From: Massilia pinisoli
GTDB taxonomy: Bacteria > Pseudomonadota > Gammaproteobacteria > Burkholderiales > Burkholderiaceae_D
Assembly (NCBI RefSeq): GCF_024753285.1
Contig: NZ_JANUGW010000009.1
Coordinates: forward strand, 1 to 64,000
Length of the DNA stretch: 64,000 nucleotides
Reading direction: 5' to 3'
How positions within the stretch are numbered: position 1 is the first letter of the stretch; each line of letters begins with the position of its first letter. The notes beneath the pieces were generated by a model. It worked only from the letters and a program-made list of their open reading frames with translations. It made no database searches and had not been told where the DNA came from. Positions 25,680 to 34,749 of the stretch are shown here, one piece after another. Made by a program: the position numbers and the translations under genes.

Positions 25680-26348
25680 TTATACCGGAACCGGATCCAG
25701 GCTACGCCATAAATACCATGTGGCAACGGTGCGCCAGGGTTCCCAGTTTGCCGCGACCTCGCGCGCATCGCTGCGCGAGACGGGTTCGCCGGAAAAATAA
25801 TTCTGGCTGATGCCTTGGATCAGGCCGGAATCGTCCAGGGGCAGGACGTTCGGTCTGAGCAGATTAAATATCAAAAACATCTCGGCTGTCCAGCGCGTGA
25901 TGCCGCGGATCTGGACCAGCTCGGCAATGACGGCTTCGTCGTCCATCTGCGACCACTGGTCGGCATGCACGCGCTTTGCCTTGAAATGGTCGGCCAGGTC
26001 GAGGATGTATTCCGTCTTGCGCTTCGACAGCCCGCAGGCGGACAGGTCCGCCGCGCCCACCTTGATGACCTGCGACGGCGTCATCTTCGGACACAAGGTG
26101 CGCAACTTCGTCCACGCGACCTCGGCCGCCTTGACCGTCACCTGCTGGCCGACGATGGAGCGGGCCAGCGTGGTGAACGGATCGGGATGGCCGCGCAGGT
26201 GCATGTCGCCGAACTGCGGGATCAGCTTGTTCATGATGCGGTCGCGACGCATGAGCTCGGCCTTCGCCTCCGCCCAGTAGGGAGGGACGGAAGGCTGAAC
26301 GTCCGACGGCGCGGGAACGGCGCCCGTGAGGTCCTTGGAAAGTGCCAT
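25680..26348 (-). CDS. DNA-3-methyladenine glycosylase (AlkA/HhH-GPD family)
   Basis: A 222-residue HhH-GPD DNA glycosylase. The helix-hairpin-helix is at about 143-160 ([16 protein letters not shown]), followed by the Pro/Asp loop with the catalytic Asp (VLPLDDSG, residue 172 or 173). It lacks the N-terminal domain of long E. coli AlkA and matches the short bacterial form. It excises alkylated purines at the start of base excision repair. It lies between cysS and accA on the same strand, an arrangement often kept in Burkholderiales. Confidence 0.9.
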   Translation of the reverse strand: MALSKDLTGAVPAPSDVQPSVPPYWAEAKAELMRRDRIMNKLIPQFGDMHLRGHPDPFTTLARSIVGQQVTVKAAEVAWTKLRTLCPKMTPSQVIKVGAADLSACGLSKRKTEYILDLADHFKAKRVHADQWSQMDDEAVIAELVQIRGITRWTAEMFLIFNLLRPNVLPLDDSGLIQGISQNYFSGEPVSRSDAREVAANWEPWRTVATWYLWRSLDPVPV

Positions 26349-26376
26349 GCTCGTGATGGGTCCGGGCGCGCTGGCG

Positions 26377-27774
26377 TCAGGCGCGGCGCCAGTTGGTGCT
26401 GCCGTCCGGCTTGTCTTCGAGCACGACGCCGGCCGCCGTCAGCTCCGCACGGATCGCGTCGGCGTCGGCGAAATTGCGCGCCTTCTTGGCCGCGGCGCGG
26501 CGTGCGATGGCGTCAAGGATCGCCGCTTCGTCCAGGCCGCCCGTGCCCGGGCTGCCGGCTTGCAGGAAGGCTTGCGGGTTCCGCTCCAGCAGGCCCAGCA
26601 CGCCGGCCAGCGCCTTCAGCTGGCGCGCGGCCGCGACCGACTTGCTGCGGTTGACCTCCGACGCCAGGTCGAACAGTTCGGCCACCGCGAGCGGCGTATT
26701 GAAATCGTCGTCCATCGCTTCGCGGAAACGCTGCGCATGCGCCTCGTCCCAGTCGACGGCGACCGGGTCGCTGCCAACGTCCACCTCGGCCAGCGCCGTG
26801 TACAGGCGCGTCAGCGCGCCCTTCGCGTCGTCGATGTGCACGTCCGAATAATTCAGCGGGCTGCGGTAGTGGGCGCGCAGGATGAAGAAGCGGATGACTT
26901 CGGCATCGTATTGCTTCAGCACGTCGCGGATCGTGAAGAAATTGCCCAGCGACTTGGACATCTTCTCGTTGTCGACGCGCACGAAGCCGTTATGGATCCA
27001 GTAATTGGCCATCGGCGCGCCGAACGCGCCTTCCGACTGCGCGATCTCGTTCTCGTGATGCGGGAATTGCAGGTCGGCGCCGCCGCCGTGGATGTCGAAG
27101 TGTTCGCCCAGCACGGCGCACGACATCGCGGAGCACTCGATGTGCCAGCCGGGACGGCCTTTACCCCATTTCGAGTCCCATTTCGCTTCGTCGGGCTCGG
27201 CTTCCTTCCCCGCTTTCCACAGCACGAAATCGAGCGGATCGCGCTTGCCCGTGTTGACGTCCACGCGCTCGCCGGCACGCAAATCGTCCAGCGACTTGCC
27301 GGACAGCTTGCCGTAGCCGGGGAAGTTACGCACGGCATAGTTCACGTCGCCATCGGCGCCCTGGTACGCGAGTTCCTTCGTTTCCAGCTTGTCGATGATG
27401 GACAGCATCTGCGGCACGTAGTCCGTCGCGCGCGGCGCGACGTCCGGCGGGAGGATGCCCAGCGCGGCCGTGTCCTCATCCATCGCCTTGATGAAGCGGG
27501 TCGTGAGCGCCGTCATGGTTTCGCCATTCTCGACGGCGCGCTTGATGATCTTGTCGTCGATGTCCGTGATGTTGCGGACATATTTGACGTCATAGCCCGA
27601 CGCCTTGAGCCAGCGGTAGATGACGTCGAACGCCATCATCATCCGGCCGTGACCAACGTGGCAGTAGTCGTACACCGTCATCCCGCACACATACATGTTG
27701 ACCTTGCCGGGTTGAAGGGGAACGAATACCTGCTTGTCACGCGCGAGCGTGTTGTAGATCTTGAGTTGGCTCAT
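26377..27774 (-). CDS. cysS: Cysteinyl-tRNA synthetase
   Basis: A 465-residue class I aminoacyl-tRNA synthetase. The zinc/Cys site [16 protein letters not shown] holds the HIGH-type motif HVGH (39-42); [10 protein letters not shown] (209-218) is the second zinc and Cys-recognition segment; KMSKS is at 271-275. It charges tRNA-Cys. The ATG at 27774 gives the canonical N-terminus [12 protein letters not shown]; the open frame to 27990 adds an unrelated tail. It is divergent from the cyclophilin genes. Confidence 0.97.
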   Translation of the reverse strand: MSQLKIYNTLARDKQVFVPLQPGKVNMYVCGMTVYDYCHVGHGRMMMAFDVIYRWLKASGYDVKYVRNITDIDDKIIKRAVENGETMTALTTRFIKAMDEDTAALGILPPDVAPRATDYVPQMLSIIDKLETKELAYQGADGDVNYAVRNFPGYGKLSGKSLDDLRAGERVDVNTGKRDPLDFVLWKAGKEAEPDEAKWDSKWGKGRPGWHIECSAMSCAVLGEHFDIHGGGADLQFPHHENEIAQSEGAFGAPMANYWIHNGFVRVDNEKMSKSLGNFFTIRDVLKQYDAEVIRFFILRAHYRSPLNYSDVHIDDAKGALTRLYTALAEVDVGSDPVAVDWDEAHAQRFREAMDDDFNTPLAVAELFDLASEVNRSKSVAAARQLKALAGVLGLLERNPQAFLQAGSPGTGGLDEAAILDAIARRAAAKKARNFADADAIRAELTAAGVVLEDKPDGSTNWRRA

Positions 27775-28021
27775 CGGATGTTTGCTAGAGGGTTGGAGCA
27801 TGACGCTCGAAGCGCAGCCTTGCGGCGATGCCGCGACGGGGCGGACGCGTCGGAGTGTCAGGACCGCGATTTCGGGAAACCTTGTTCTTTTTGATAGAAT
27901 CGGCAGTCCGTCGCAAAGTATAGCATTGATAAAAACCCGACTGGCCGCATATGCAATAGGTTTATTTTTCTGCAAAACCCTTGACATCACTTTGCGCTAT
28001 ATCCACCGAGAGGAAGCTACG

Positions 28022-28639
28022 ATGCACGTCCTGAAATCGCCCGGCGCCCCGCTCGCCACCCGGTTTGCCGTCCGGTGTGCCGCCGGCCTGGCCGCGCTGG
28101 CACTGTCCGCCGCCGCGTTTGCCGCCGAACCGCAAGTCTCGCTGAAAACGTCGATGGGCGAGATCGTGCTGGAACTCAACCACGACAAAGCGCCGATCGC
28201 CGTGGACAACTTCCTCAAGTACGTGAAGTCCGGCTTCTACAAGGGCACGATCTTCCACCGCGTGATCGACGGCTTCATGATCCAGGGCGGCGGCATGGAC
28301 GCCCAGTTCCACGGACGCCGCACGAACAAGCCGATCAAGAACGAGTCGAACAACGGCCTGTCGAACGACAAGTATTCCGTCGCCATGGCGCGCGAATCGA
28401 ATCCGGACTCGGCCACCTCGCAATTCTTCATCAACGTCGTCGACAACCCAGGCCTCGACTATCCGAACATGCAAGGCTCCGGCTATACCGTATTCGGCAA
28501 GGTCGTGAAAGGCCAGGATGTCGTCGATAAGATCAAGGGCGTCGTCGTCGACGACATCCACGGGCTCGAGAACGTGCCCGTGACGCCCGTCGTGATCCAG
28601 TCCGCGACCATCCTCAAGGGCGATAAGCTAGTAAAATAG
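28022..28639 (+). CDS. ppiA: Periplasmic peptidyl-prolyl cis-trans isomerase (cyclophilin)
   Basis: A 205-residue cyclophilin with a Sec signal peptide (about residues 1-34, cleavage after AAFA). The catalytic block FHRVIDGFMIQGGG is present and NPDSATSQFFINV follows. It assists folding of exported proteins at Xaa-Pro bonds in the periplasm. It lies 81 bases before the cytoplasmic homologue. Confidence 0.93.
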   Translation: MHVLKSPGAPLATRFAVRCAAGLAALALSAAAFAAEPQVSLKTSMGEIVLELNHDKAPIAVDNFLKYVKSGFYKGTIFHRVIDGFMIQGGGMDAQFHGRRTNKPIKNESNNGLSNDKYSVAMARESNPDSATSQFFINVVDNPGLDYPNMQGSGYTVFGKVVKGQDVVDKIKGVVVDDIHGLENVPVTPVVIQSATILKGDKLVK

Positions 28640-28720
28640 CGAACTCGCAATTCTGGCCCGGCAACCTGCGTCGCTTTGCGCCGGGAGCCGCGGCATCACC
28701 AACCATCACAGGACACAAAC

Positions 28721-29215
28721 ATGACCACCGTACTCATGACCACCAACAAGGGCAACATCAAGGTCGAACTGGACGCCGACAAGGCACCGAAGACCGTTGC
28801 CAACTTCCTGGACTACGTGAACAAGGGTCACTACGCGAACACCATCTTCCACCGTGTGATCAAGGACTTCATGATCCAGGGCGGCGGTTTCGAGCCGGGC
28901 ATGAAGCAAAAAGACGCCGAGCAGAAGGTCGAGAACGAGGCCAAGAACGGCCTCAAGAACGACAAGTACACGATCGCAATGGCCCGCACGATGGACCCGC
29001 ACTCCGCTTCGGCCCAGTTCTTCATCAACACGAAGAACAACGACTTCCTGAACTACCCGGGCCAGGACGGCTGGGGCTATGCCGTGTTCGGCAAGGTCGT
29101 CGAAGGCCAGGACATCGTCGACCAGATCAATACCGTCAAGACGAGCCGCGCCGGCATGCACTCGGACGTGCCGAGCGACGACGTGATCATCGAAAAAGTC
29201 GAAGTCGTCCAGTAA
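28721..29215 (+). CDS. ppiB: Cytoplasmic peptidyl-prolyl cis-trans isomerase (cyclophilin)
   Basis: A 164-residue cyclophilin without a signal peptide, starting MTTVLMTTNKGNIKVELD. It has the catalytic block FHRVIKDFMIQGGGFEPGM and the later segment SASAQFFINTKNNDFL. It is a PpiB-type isomerase in the cytoplasm, followed by lpxH. Confidence 0.95.
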   Translation: MTTVLMTTNKGNIKVELDADKAPKTVANFLDYVNKGHYANTIFHRVIKDFMIQGGGFEPGMKQKDAEQKVENEAKNGLKNDKYTIAMARTMDPHSASAQFFINTKNNDFLNYPGQDGWGYAVFGKVVEGQDIVDQINTVKTSRAGMHSDVPSDDVIIEKVEVVQ

Positions 29216-29275
29216 TTCCCGAACAGGCAGGCATGACGCGCGGGACGTTCGCCCGGCGGTCGTCCTGGCAACACG

Positions 29276-30067
29276 ATGACCTCACCAGCGATGGCTTCTC
29301 CCGCGCGCTTGCTCGCGCTCTTCATTTCCGACCTGCACCTGCAGGCGTCCCACCCGCGTACGGCCGAGGCGTTCTTCCGCTTCCTGGCCGAACGCGCGGC
29401 GCATGCCGAGCGACTCTATCTGCTCGGCGACATCTTCGAATACTGGGCCGGCGACGACGACGTCGACGACCCGTTCAACCGCACCGTCGTCGACGCGTTG
29501 CGCCGCGTGAGCGATGGCGGCACGGCCGTCTATTGGCTCGGCGGCAACCGCGACTTCCTCGTCGGTACCCGCTTCGCCGAGGCGGCCGGCCTCATCCTGC
29601 TGCCGGAACCGCACGTCGCGACGTTCAGCGGCCGCGACGGTGCACGGCGCCGGGTCGTGCTCGTCCATGGCGACGCCCAGTGCACGGACGACACCAAATA
29701 CATGGCCTTCCGCGCGCAGGTGCGCGACCCCGCGTGGCAACAGCAGTTCCTCGCCATGCCGCTCGCGCAGCGCAAGGCAATCATCGCCGGGCTGCGCGAA
29801 GGCAGCCGCGCGGCGCACGCGGAAAAATCGTACGACATCATGGACGTCAACCCGGCCGCCGTCGCCGCGCTGCATGCGGACACCGGCACCGACGTCATCA
29901 TCCACGGGCACACGCACCGCCCTGCCCTGCACGAGGCCGGCCACATGCGGCGCTACGTGCTGCCCGACTGGGAACTCGACGAAGAACCCGTCCGGGGCGG
30001 CTGGATCGCCGTCGACGAAGACGGACGCATCCTGCGTGTCGACCTCGCCGGCCACGAACTGGCCTGA
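29276..30067 (+). CDS. lpxH: UDP-2,3-diacylglucosamine diphosphatase
   Basis: A 263-residue metallophosphoesterase. Metal-binding motifs are FISDLHL (Asp19, His21), GDIFEYW, GGNRDFLVG, HGDAQCTDD and IIHGHTHRP, exactly the LpxH set. It cleaves UDP-2,3-diacylglucosamine to lipid X in lipid A synthesis at the inner face of the membrane. An alternative ATG at 29291 would shorten the N-terminus by five residues. It ends the conserved cyclophilin-lpxH block. Confidence 0.95.
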   Translation: MTSPAMASPARLLALFISDLHLQASHPRTAEAFFRFLAERAAHAERLYLLGDIFEYWAGDDDVDDPFNRTVVDALRRVSDGGTAVYWLGGNRDFLVGTRFAEAAGLILLPEPHVATFSGRDGARRRVVLVHGDAQCTDDTKYMAFRAQVRDPAWQQQFLAMPLAQRKAIIAGLREGSRAAHAEKSYDIMDVNPAAVAALHADTGTDVIIHGHTHRPALHEAGHMRRYVLPDWELDEEPVRGGWIAVDEDGRILRVDLAGHELA

Positions 30068-30156
30068 GCTGGTCGTTTGACTTCGCGGCCGGGCTCACGT
30101 TCCGGACGCTGACCACACCCTGTCAATCCTGTTAGGTCGCCCTGGCATCTTCCGTA

Positions 30157-30196
30157 TTGACTCGCGCCGACTTAGTGTTATACTTCACTACAACAC
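30157..30196 (+). promoter_or_regulatory. Promoter and probable operator of the gntR-ABC operon
   Basis: TTGACT (30157-30162), 16-base spacer, TATACT (30179-30184). An imperfect 22-bp dyad GTGTTATA-N6-TACAACAC (30175-30196) covers the -10 box, which suits repression by the GntR protein encoded next. Confidence 0.75.
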
Positions 30197-30228
30197 CACA
30201 ACATCACATCACCAACACGGAGGCAGGC

Positions 30229-30285
30229 ATGACATGGACTGCACTACGACGAAAGGGGGCCGGCAATGACGATCGGCTGGAATGA
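30229..30285 (+). CDS. Possible 18-residue leader peptide before gntR
   Basis: An ATG with a strong ribosome site (GGAGG, 5 bases away) opens a short frame MTWTALRRKGAGNDDRLE and stops 20 bases inside the gntR gene in another frame. It covers the gntR ribosome site (the GGGGG run near 30254-30259). It may simply couple translation of the operon to upstream ribosomes. No homology can be judged at this size. Confidence 0.35.
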   Translation: MTWTALRRKGAGNDDRLE

Positions 30286-30631
30286 CAACTCACCCATCTA
30301 TCGGCAGCTGAAGGACCGGGTGATCGGCATGATGCTCGACGGCGCGCTGAAGGCCGGGGACCCGCTCCCCTCCGTGCGCCAGATCGCAGCGGAATACCAG
30401 CTGAATCCGATCACGGTCTCGAAGGCTTACCAGGAACTGGTCGACGACAACTTAGTGGAAAAACGAAGGGGGATCGGTATGTATGTCACGGAAGGCGCGA
30501 GCGAGAAATTGCTCGCCAGCGAAAGGGAACGCTTCCTGAGCGAGGAATGGCCGGCGATGCTGGAACGGATCCGCCGCCTCGGCTTGAACGTCGAGCACTT
30601 GCTGCGCGAACCGGTCGGAGGTGAAAAATGA
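30266..30631 (+). CDS. GntR family regulator, short YtrA type
   Basis: A 121-residue regulator: a winged helix (PLPSVRQIAAEYQLNP, then ITVSKAYQEL) and a wing (KRRGIGMYV), followed by a short helical tail only about 45 residues long. This compact form is the YtrA subfamily, which typically controls ABC-transporter operons. The stop overlaps the ABC gene start as ATGA. It likely represses its own operon via the dyad at 30175-30196. Confidence 0.92.
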   Translation: MTIGWNDNSPIYRQLKDRVIGMMLDGALKAGDPLPSVRQIAAEYQLNPITVSKAYQELVDDNLVEKRRGIGMYVTEGASEKLLASERERFLSEEWPAMLERIRRLGLNVEHLLREPVGGEK

Positions 30632-31497
30632 GCGCCGTCATCGAAGCGAAAAGCCTGACGAAACGCTACGGCAAGCGCACGGCCGTCGACGGTATCGACT
30701 TCACCATCCCCGCCGGCCGCATCGTCGGCCTGATCGGCCCGAACGGCTCGGGCAAGACGACGACATTGAAGGCCGCGCTGGGCCTGATTCCGTTCGAAGG
30801 CCAGTTGTCCGTGCTGGGCCTCGACCCGCGCACGCACCGCGACGAATTGATGCAGGACGTCTGCTTCATCGCCGACGTCGCCATCCTGCCCCGCTGGCTG
30901 CGCGTGCGCGACGCCATCGACTTCGTGGCCGGCGTGCACCCGCGCTTCAATCGCGAAAAGGCCGAACGCTATATCGCGGACACGAAGCTGCAGCCATCGA
31001 TGAAGGTCAAGGAAATGTCGAAGGGCATGATCGTGCAGCTTCACCTGGCGCTCGTGATGGCCATCGACGCGAAGCTGCTCGTGCTGGACGAGCCCACCCT
31101 CGGCCTGGACATCATCTACCGCAAGCAGTTCTACCAGAACCTTCTCGAAGACTATTTTGACGAACACAAGACGATCGTCATCACGACGCACCAGGTCGAG
31201 GAAGTCGAGCACATCCTGACGGACCTGATGTTCATCCGTGACGGCCGCATCGTGCTGGCCGCGTCGATGGAAGAGATCGGCGAGCGCTATATCGAAGTCA
31301 TGGTGCCGCAGGAAAAACTGAGCGCCGCCAACGCGCTGCAACCGATCGACCGCCGCACCGTCTTCGGCAAGGCCGTGCTGTTGTTCGACGCGGGCCCCGG
31401 CGGCGCGTCGCGCCAGCAGCTGGCCGCCCTCGGCGAGACCCGCAATCCGAGCGTCGCGGACCTGTTCGTCGCGACCATGAAAGGAACCTACGCATGA
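30628..31497 (+). CDS. ABC transporter ATP-binding protein
   Basis: A 289-residue ATPase: Walker A GPNGSGKT at 37-44, Walker B LLVLDEP at about 150-156, and the switch His in ITTHQ. The signature reads MSKGM (130-134), a departure from LSGGQ that is common in YtrB-like ATPases. The Q-loop and D-loop (GLD) are present. The gene overlaps both gntR and the permease gene by 4 bases (ATGA), so all three are translated together. It powers the permease; the substrate is unknown. Confidence 0.93.
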   Translation: MSAVIEAKSLTKRYGKRTAVDGIDFTIPAGRIVGLIGPNGSGKTTTLKAALGLIPFEGQLSVLGLDPRTHRDELMQDVCFIADVAILPRWLRVRDAIDFVAGVHPRFNREKAERYIADTKLQPSMKVKEMSKGMIVQLHLALVMAIDAKLLVLDEPTLGLDIIYRKQFYQNLLEDYFDEHKTIVITTHQVEEVEHILTDLMFIRDGRIVLAASMEEIGERYIEVMVPQEKLSAANALQPIDRRTVFGKAVLLFDAGPGGASRQQLAALGETRNPSVADLFVATMKGTYA

Positions 31498-32498
31498 AAA
31501 CCAATCACTACGCAGACACCATGCAGTGGCTGCTGCGGCGCGAGTTCTGGGAGCACAAGGGCTCGATGTTCTGGGCGCCGCTGATCGTCGGCGCGGTGCT
31601 CGTCGTGCTGATGGGCGGCACGATCACCTACGGCATCATGCAGCACGGCATTCCCGCGCACGTGACGATCAATGGGCAGGCGCTGCACCATGCCCGGCTG
31701 GACCAGATCCTGCCCGAGGAAACGAAGCTGATGGTGGCAAAGATCGCCACCGGGATGTACCTGGGCGCGGGCTTGCCGCTGTTCGCCATCCTGACCGGCG
31801 TCGTGTTCTTCTACTGCCTGGGCGCGCTGTACGACGAGCGCCGCGACCGCAGCATCCTGTTCTGGAAATCGCTGCCCGTGTCCGATCCGGTGACGGTGTT
31901 GTCGAAGGCCGTCATGGCGATGGTCGTCGCGCCCGCCATCACGCTCGTGCTGGCCATCATCGTCTCGCTGGCCCTGCTCGTCATCACCGGCCTGGCGATC
32001 AGCACGCAGGGGCTGAACCTGTTTCCGTCGCTGCTGGCGTCGTCCGGCCTGTATCTGTCGCCGCTGCGCCTCATCGCCCTGCTGCCTGTGTACGTCGTGT
32101 GGGCGCTGCCGACCGTGGGCTGGCTGATGCTCGTGTCGAGCTGGGCGAAATCGAAGCCGGTCATGTGGGCCGTGGGCATACCCGTCGTCGCACTCATTGT
32201 CATCAAGTGGATCAATGCCGCGCTCGAGAACTTTTCCGGCCAGACGCTGCTGCTGTCGCATTATGCCGGCGACGTCGTTGCCCGCTTCCTGGGCGGCATC
32301 GTGCCCGGCATCTGGTTCACGTTCCAGCCACACCTGCTGGCTGGCATGCCCGTCAGCGGGAACGGCGTCGACATGACCGGGGTGGTGTCCCAGTCCTACT
32401 TGTCGCTGGCCGGCATCGATGCCTGGATCGGCGTGGTGCTGGGCGTGGCCATGCTGGTCGCCGCAGTGCGCATGCGCCGCTGGCGCGACGAAGGCTGA
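31494..32498 (+). CDS. ABC transporter permease
   Basis: A 334-residue integral membrane protein with about six helices (for example around 26-50, 88-112, 135-165, 190-215, 220-240 and 300-320) and a large first loop. It pairs with the ATPase immediately upstream. The overall layout is that of ABC-2-type export permeases regulated by YtrA-type repressors. Substrate not inferable. Confidence 0.88.
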   Translation: MKTNHYADTMQWLLRREFWEHKGSMFWAPLIVGAVLVVLMGGTITYGIMQHGIPAHVTINGQALHHARLDQILPEETKLMVAKIATGMYLGAGLPLFAILTGVVFFYCLGALYDERRDRSILFWKSLPVSDPVTVLSKAVMAMVVAPAITLVLAIIVSLALLVITGLAISTQGLNLFPSLLASSGLYLSPLRLIALLPVYVVWALPTVGWLMLVSSWAKSKPVMWAVGIPVVALIVIKWINAALENFSGQTLLLSHYAGDVVARFLGGIVPGIWFTFQPHLLAGMPVSGNGVDMTGVVSQSYLSLAGIDAWIGVVLGVAMLVAAVRMRRWRDEG

Positions 32499-32501
32499 GC
32501 G

Positions 32502-33284
32502 ATGCGCCCGCTCCGCGCAAGCCGGCTCCTCGGGCTCGTCCTGTTCGCAGCCGCTGCGGCCCACGCCCAGGACGACGTCGCGCCGGGCGCCAACCGCGAA
32601 GGCGTCGTGCACGTGAATGCCATCAAGAACCCGGCGATGCATTCGTACCGCGCCATCGCGGCCGGTCTGGACACGTTCGACGACCAGCACGCGCTGGCGC
32701 CGGCCGTGCCGCACCTGCGGTTTGCCGTCCGCACCCGCGGCGGCGCCGTGCTGGCGGGCGATATCCCGACGGTCAGGCTCGCCGGCGACGACTTCACGCT
32801 GGCGCTGCCCGTCGGCACCGACGCCTTGTTCGACGTCCCGCGCAGCCAGCAGGCGTGGGACACGAACGCGGAGCTCGTACTGAGTCGAAAGCGCAGCGAG
32901 GTCAGGGTGTGGCCGTACGTGCGCACGCCGGGCCTGGCCGACAATCAGCGCCGCCTGGGCGACCTACGGCTCGAATGCAAGGTCTTCATCACCATCGCGA
33001 AGAAGGAGGCGCCGTTCTGGGTCGTCGCCCTGGCGAACACCGTGTTCCTGACGGGCGACTGGTGCAGCTTCTTCAAGGATGGCGACCGCACCTGGTCCGT
33101 GAACGTGGAGACGCCGCTCGCATCGGCCGTGTTGCGCGAAGGAGAACGCTCGTTGCCGCTGCGCGTGAAGGGACGCGAGTTCGACCTGCCGCTTTCCGAT
33201 GCCAGCTGGAGCAACGACGCGATCGTCGACCTCGTATTCGCAGCGCCCGAACCTGCTACCACACCGGAAGGAGCCGCACCTTGA
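32502..33284 (+). CDS. Secreted protein of unknown function, paralogue 1
   Basis: A 260-residue protein with a Sec signal (MRPLRASRLLGLVLFAAAAAHAQ). I do not recognise its family. It shares with the next gene a block around residue 45 (MHSYRAIAAGLDTFDDQHALAP), given here as HSYRAIAAGLD, then FD..ALAP, and later GLADNQRRLGDLRLEC and TGDWC. These conserved Cys residues may form a disulphide. It starts 3 bases after the permease stop, so it belongs to the ABC operon and should act in the periplasm or at the membrane. The gene pair most likely arose by tandem duplication. Confidence 0.75.
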   Translation: MRPLRASRLLGLVLFAAAAAHAQDDVAPGANREGVVHVNAIKNPAMHSYRAIAAGLDTFDDQHALAPAVPHLRFAVRTRGGAVLAGDIPTVRLAGDDFTLALPVGTDALFDVPRSQQAWDTNAELVLSRKRSEVRVWPYVRTPGLADNQRRLGDLRLECKVFITIAKKEAPFWVVALANTVFLTGDWCSFFKDGDRTWSVNVETPLASAVLREGERSLPLRVKGREFDLPLSDASWSNDAIVDLVFAAPEPATTPEGAAP

Positions 33285-34057
33285 AACAAATCCGCCCCAG
33301 CCTGTCGCTGTGCGCGCTGCTGCTGGCATGCGCCCTGCCGGCCGCGCATGCCGACGAGCCCGTGCAATCGGTGCACGTCACCGGTATCGCGGATCCGGAG
33401 ATGCGTTCCTACCGCAGCGTCGCTGCCGGTCTCGATGCGTTCGACGCCAAGCGCGCGCTGGCGCCGAACGCCACGTTACGCTTCCGCATGCGTCACGCGG
33501 ACGGCAGCCCGGTGACGGCGGACGACGGCCTGCAACTGCGGCTTGCGAGCGACGACGGGTCGTTCCAGCAAACGGTACCGATCGACGCCGCAGGCCTGCT
33601 CACCGTGCAGCGCAGCGAGGCGGCCCGGGACGCCGACGCCACGTTCATCCTGAACCGCAAGAGCGGCAAGTACACGGGCCATCCGGAGGTTCGCACGGCC
33701 GGGCTGCCCGACAACGTCCGCCGGATGGGCGACTTGCGCCTCGAATGCAGGGTGACGATCGCTATCGTGAAGGAACAGATGCCGTTCCTGGCGAAGGCTG
33801 CCGTGAACACGCTGATGCTGACGTCGGACTGGTGCGCGAAGAAGGATTTCAATTACGGTACGTTGGCCCCGCGGCCGGGCGCGCGGGCGAGGTTGCGCGC
33901 CGGTGACCGGTCGCGCACGCTGGACGTCCATGGATGGAATGCGCTGGTGCCGATCGGCGACACCAGCTGGCCTGACGACGCCGTCGTGCAATTCGACGAC
34001 GGCGCGCCCGAGAACGCTACTCGAACTGCTGACGGAACGCCGCGAACTGCGCCTTGA
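33281..34057 (+). CDS. Secreted protein of unknown function, paralogue 2
   Basis: A 258-residue protein starting from a TTG codon that overlaps the previous stop as TTGA and has a clear ribosome site (AAGGAG). The signal peptide is KQIRPSLSLCALLLACALP and mature sequence starts near ADEPVQ. It shares SYRSVAAGLDAFD, GLPDNVRRMGDLRLEC and SDWC with paralogue 1. The 3' end overlaps the convergent yceH gene by 41 bases. Same operon as the ABC transporter; function unknown. Confidence 0.72.
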   Translation: MKQIRPSLSLCALLLACALPAAHADEPVQSVHVTGIADPEMRSYRSVAAGLDAFDAKRALAPNATLRFRMRHADGSPVTADDGLQLRLASDDGSFQQTVPIDAAGLLTVQRSEAARDADATFILNRKSGKYTGHPEVRTAGLPDNVRRMGDLRLECRVTIAIVKEQMPFLAKAAVNTLMLTSDWCAKKDFNYGTLAPRPGARARLRAGDRSRTLDVHGWNALVPIGDTSWPDDAVVQFDDGAPENATRTADGTPRTAP

Positions 34058-34712
34058 GTTCGTCGACTTCGCCGCGCAGTGCCGCCACTTCCTGCTCCAG
34101 CTGGGCGATACGGGCGCCGGCGGAGCCGCCCGTCGAGCCGCCGGCTCCGGCAGCGCCGCCGCCCGCGTCGAGCGATGCCACGTCGATCGGGCCGCCCAGC
34201 AACTGTCCGTAGCGGGGCTCCTTCGTGCCGGGCGCGCGCTCGAGCCGCGCGACGAGCGGCGGATATTTGTCGATCAGGAATTGCAGCGCGCTTTCGGCTT
34301 CGGCCACCGACTTGAAGTCGTGCAGGCGGCCCGTGCGGTTGCGGATCTCGCCCGCCGTCTGCAGGCCGCGCAGCATGAGCACGGCCAGCACGGCCACCTT
34401 GTCCTGCTCGAGCGTCCACTTGATGCGCATGCGGTGCTCGTATTTGATGACGCGCGCACCGGCCTGCGCGATCCCGTTCACGAGCTTACGCTGCATGAGG
34501 CGCTGCAAGGTGTCGTGGACGACGTCCTCGGACATCTGCATCACGGGATCGCGGCTGGACAGCTGGTTGCAGCCGTTCATCACCGCATTCAGCGACATCG
34601 GATAATTGTCGGGTGTGAGCGCCTCTTTTTCGGCGAGCACGCCGAGGACGCGGATTTCCTGGGGGTCGAGGTCGGAGGCCGGGTCGAAGCTGCCCGGGAT
34701 ATCGTCTTGCAT
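34017..34712 (-). CDS. yceH: YceH family protein (UPF0502/DUF480)
   Basis: A 231-residue protein with the DUF480 signature near the N-terminus (RVLGVLAEKEALTPDNYP, then SLNAVMNGCNQLSSRDPVM). It has two winged-helix-like domains in known family structures and a C-terminal coiled-coil-like segment here (about 200-228: IAQLEQEVAALRGEVDELKAQ). Its role is unknown; it is a widespread conserved gene. It overlaps the convergent secreted-protein gene. Confidence 0.9.
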   Translation of the reverse strand: MQDDIPGSFDPASDLDPQEIRVLGVLAEKEALTPDNYPMSLNAVMNGCNQLSSRDPVMQMSEDVVHDTLQRLMQRKLVNGIAQAGARVIKYEHRMRIKWTLEQDKVAVLAVLMLRGLQTAGEIRNRTGRLHDFKSVAEAESALQFLIDKYPPLVARLERAPGTKEPRYGQLLGGPIDVASLDAGGGAAGAGGSTGGSAGARIAQLEQEVAALRGEVDELKAQFAAFRQQFE

Positions 34713-34749
34713 CGGTGGTCCTTTGTTCGTTCGGCGCCCGCCGGCCGCT

